Assembly (NCBI GenBank): GCA_903934745.1 | Contig: CAIZOZ010000416.1 | Location: 1 to 11,947 of the forward strand | Origin: an uncultured cyanobacterium | Lineage (GTDB): Bacteria > Cyanobacteriota > Cyanobacteriia > PCC-6307 > Cyanobiaceae | Direction of reading: 5' to 3' | DNA: 11,947 nucleotides | Part shown: in pieces, positions 11,614 through 11,947 of the stretch | How positions within the stretch are numbered: position 1 is the stretch's first letter | How the letters are laid out: each line of letters starts with the position of its first letter | Notes under the pieces: generated by a model | The model's input: only the letters and a program-made list of their open reading frames with translations | What the model was told of the DNA's origin: nothing | The model's database searches: none | Position numbers and translations under genes: made by a program

Positions 11614-11947
11614 TGGTGGCCCTTCCCGCTCGCGAACGGCCCCAGCTGCGTTGCTGTGGCGCCAGTGGTTGCCGCCTTGCAGGAGCGGGGCCGTTGCTCG
11701 CCGCCTTGCGGGCGGCCGCAGCCGCAGGCGGCCCTGCCGCAGATGACATGTCCGCTGGGGCGTCAGCCGCGCCGGAACCCCTGGAGGTGCGTTCGGTCGG
11801 CTGTCTGCGGCTTTGCGGTGAGGGGCCGCTGCTGGCCTGGGATGGTCCTGAAGGCACCCGTCTGTTCGGGGGGCTGGCGCCAGCGGCGGCCGCGGCTCTG
11901 GTGGACCAGGTTCGGGGGGTGGCGTCGCTGCCGTTGGCGGCGGACCC
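11613..11947 (+). CDS. hoxF: Bidirectional [NiFe] hydrogenase diaphorase subunit HoxF, N-terminal part
   Basis: The frame opens with ATG 11613 (TGATG overlap with hoxE) and stays open to the window end: 111 codons, no stop. The visible part is the N-terminal [2Fe-2S] thioredoxin-like domain of HoxF. RCCGASGCRLAGAGPLLAAL matches the family start with Cys14, Cys15 and Cys20, and VRSVGCLRLCGEGPLLAW supplies the second Cys pair (about residues 64 and 68). The NADH/FMN-binding and 4Fe-4S regions would lie beyond the window. HoxF oxidises or reduces NAD(P)H with HoxU and HoxE and passes electrons to or from the HoxYH hydrogenase. An Ala/Gly-rich insert sits between the two Cys groups. Confidence 0.88.
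   Translation, partial: MVALPARERPQLRCCGASGCRLAGAGPLLAALRAAAAAGGPAADDMSAGASAAPEPLEVRSVGCLRLCGEGPLLAWDGPEGTRLFGGLAPAAAAALVDQVRGVASLPLAAD

Overview
The window comes from a GC-rich unicellular cyanobacterium of the Synechococcus/Cyanobium type. Lineage markers read directly from the sequence are NdhL with a DUF3007 protein and trpA behind it, HoxE and the start of HoxF (bidirectional NiFe hydrogenase diaphorase), a group-2 type sigma-70 factor, a c6-like cytochrome, Nif11-domain proteins and several small picocyanobacterial-style secreted or hypothetical proteins. A freshwater, brackish or halotolerant Cyanobium-like strain fits best, because open-ocean Synechococcus generally lack Hox genes; this lineage call is an inference.

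Layout. (1) 1-2450, plus strand: a zinc-uptake locus. A Fur/Zur-type box (66-83) precedes a damaged znuA (98-782), then intact znuC and znuB. A possible divergent ORF start lies at the left edge. (2) 2462-3825, minus strand: a coupled pair, DUF2214 membrane protein then a secreted metzincin-like zinc protease. (3) 3959-6727, plus strand: sigma-70 factor, DUF1232 (YkvA-type) protein, an unrecognised small protein, a small secreted protein and a PsiE-family membrane protein. (4) 6642-7711, minus strand: GNAT acetyltransferase then a Nif11-cupin fusion; the cupin gene overlaps psiE tail to tail. (5) 7727-8095, plus strand: c6-like cytochrome, followed by a perfect inverted repeat. (6) 8249-8819, minus strand: a free-standing Nif11-domain protein then a YciI-family protein. 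(7) 8943-9179, plus strand: a tiny lipoprotein. (8) 9193-10724, minus strand: ndhL, DUF3007 gene, trpA. (9) 10752 to the end, plus strand: intronless tRNA-Leu(UAA), hoxE and the 5' part of hoxF.

How the genes fit together. ZnuABC would import zinc under Zur control, but the binding protein looks non-functional as read: it lacks its N-terminal lobe, is out of frame with its signal peptide, and has Gln where the family has a zinc-ligand His. ndhL (NDH-1 complex) and hoxEF (hydrogenase diaphorase) are divergently arranged around the tRNA gene, so two electron-transfer systems that meet the plastoquinone/NAD(P)H pool lie side by side. Several gene pairs share a one-base stop/start overlap (TGATG), which suggests translational coupling. 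No intergenic stretch exceeds about 200 bases, and I saw no CRISPR array, insertion sequence, prophage or rRNA.
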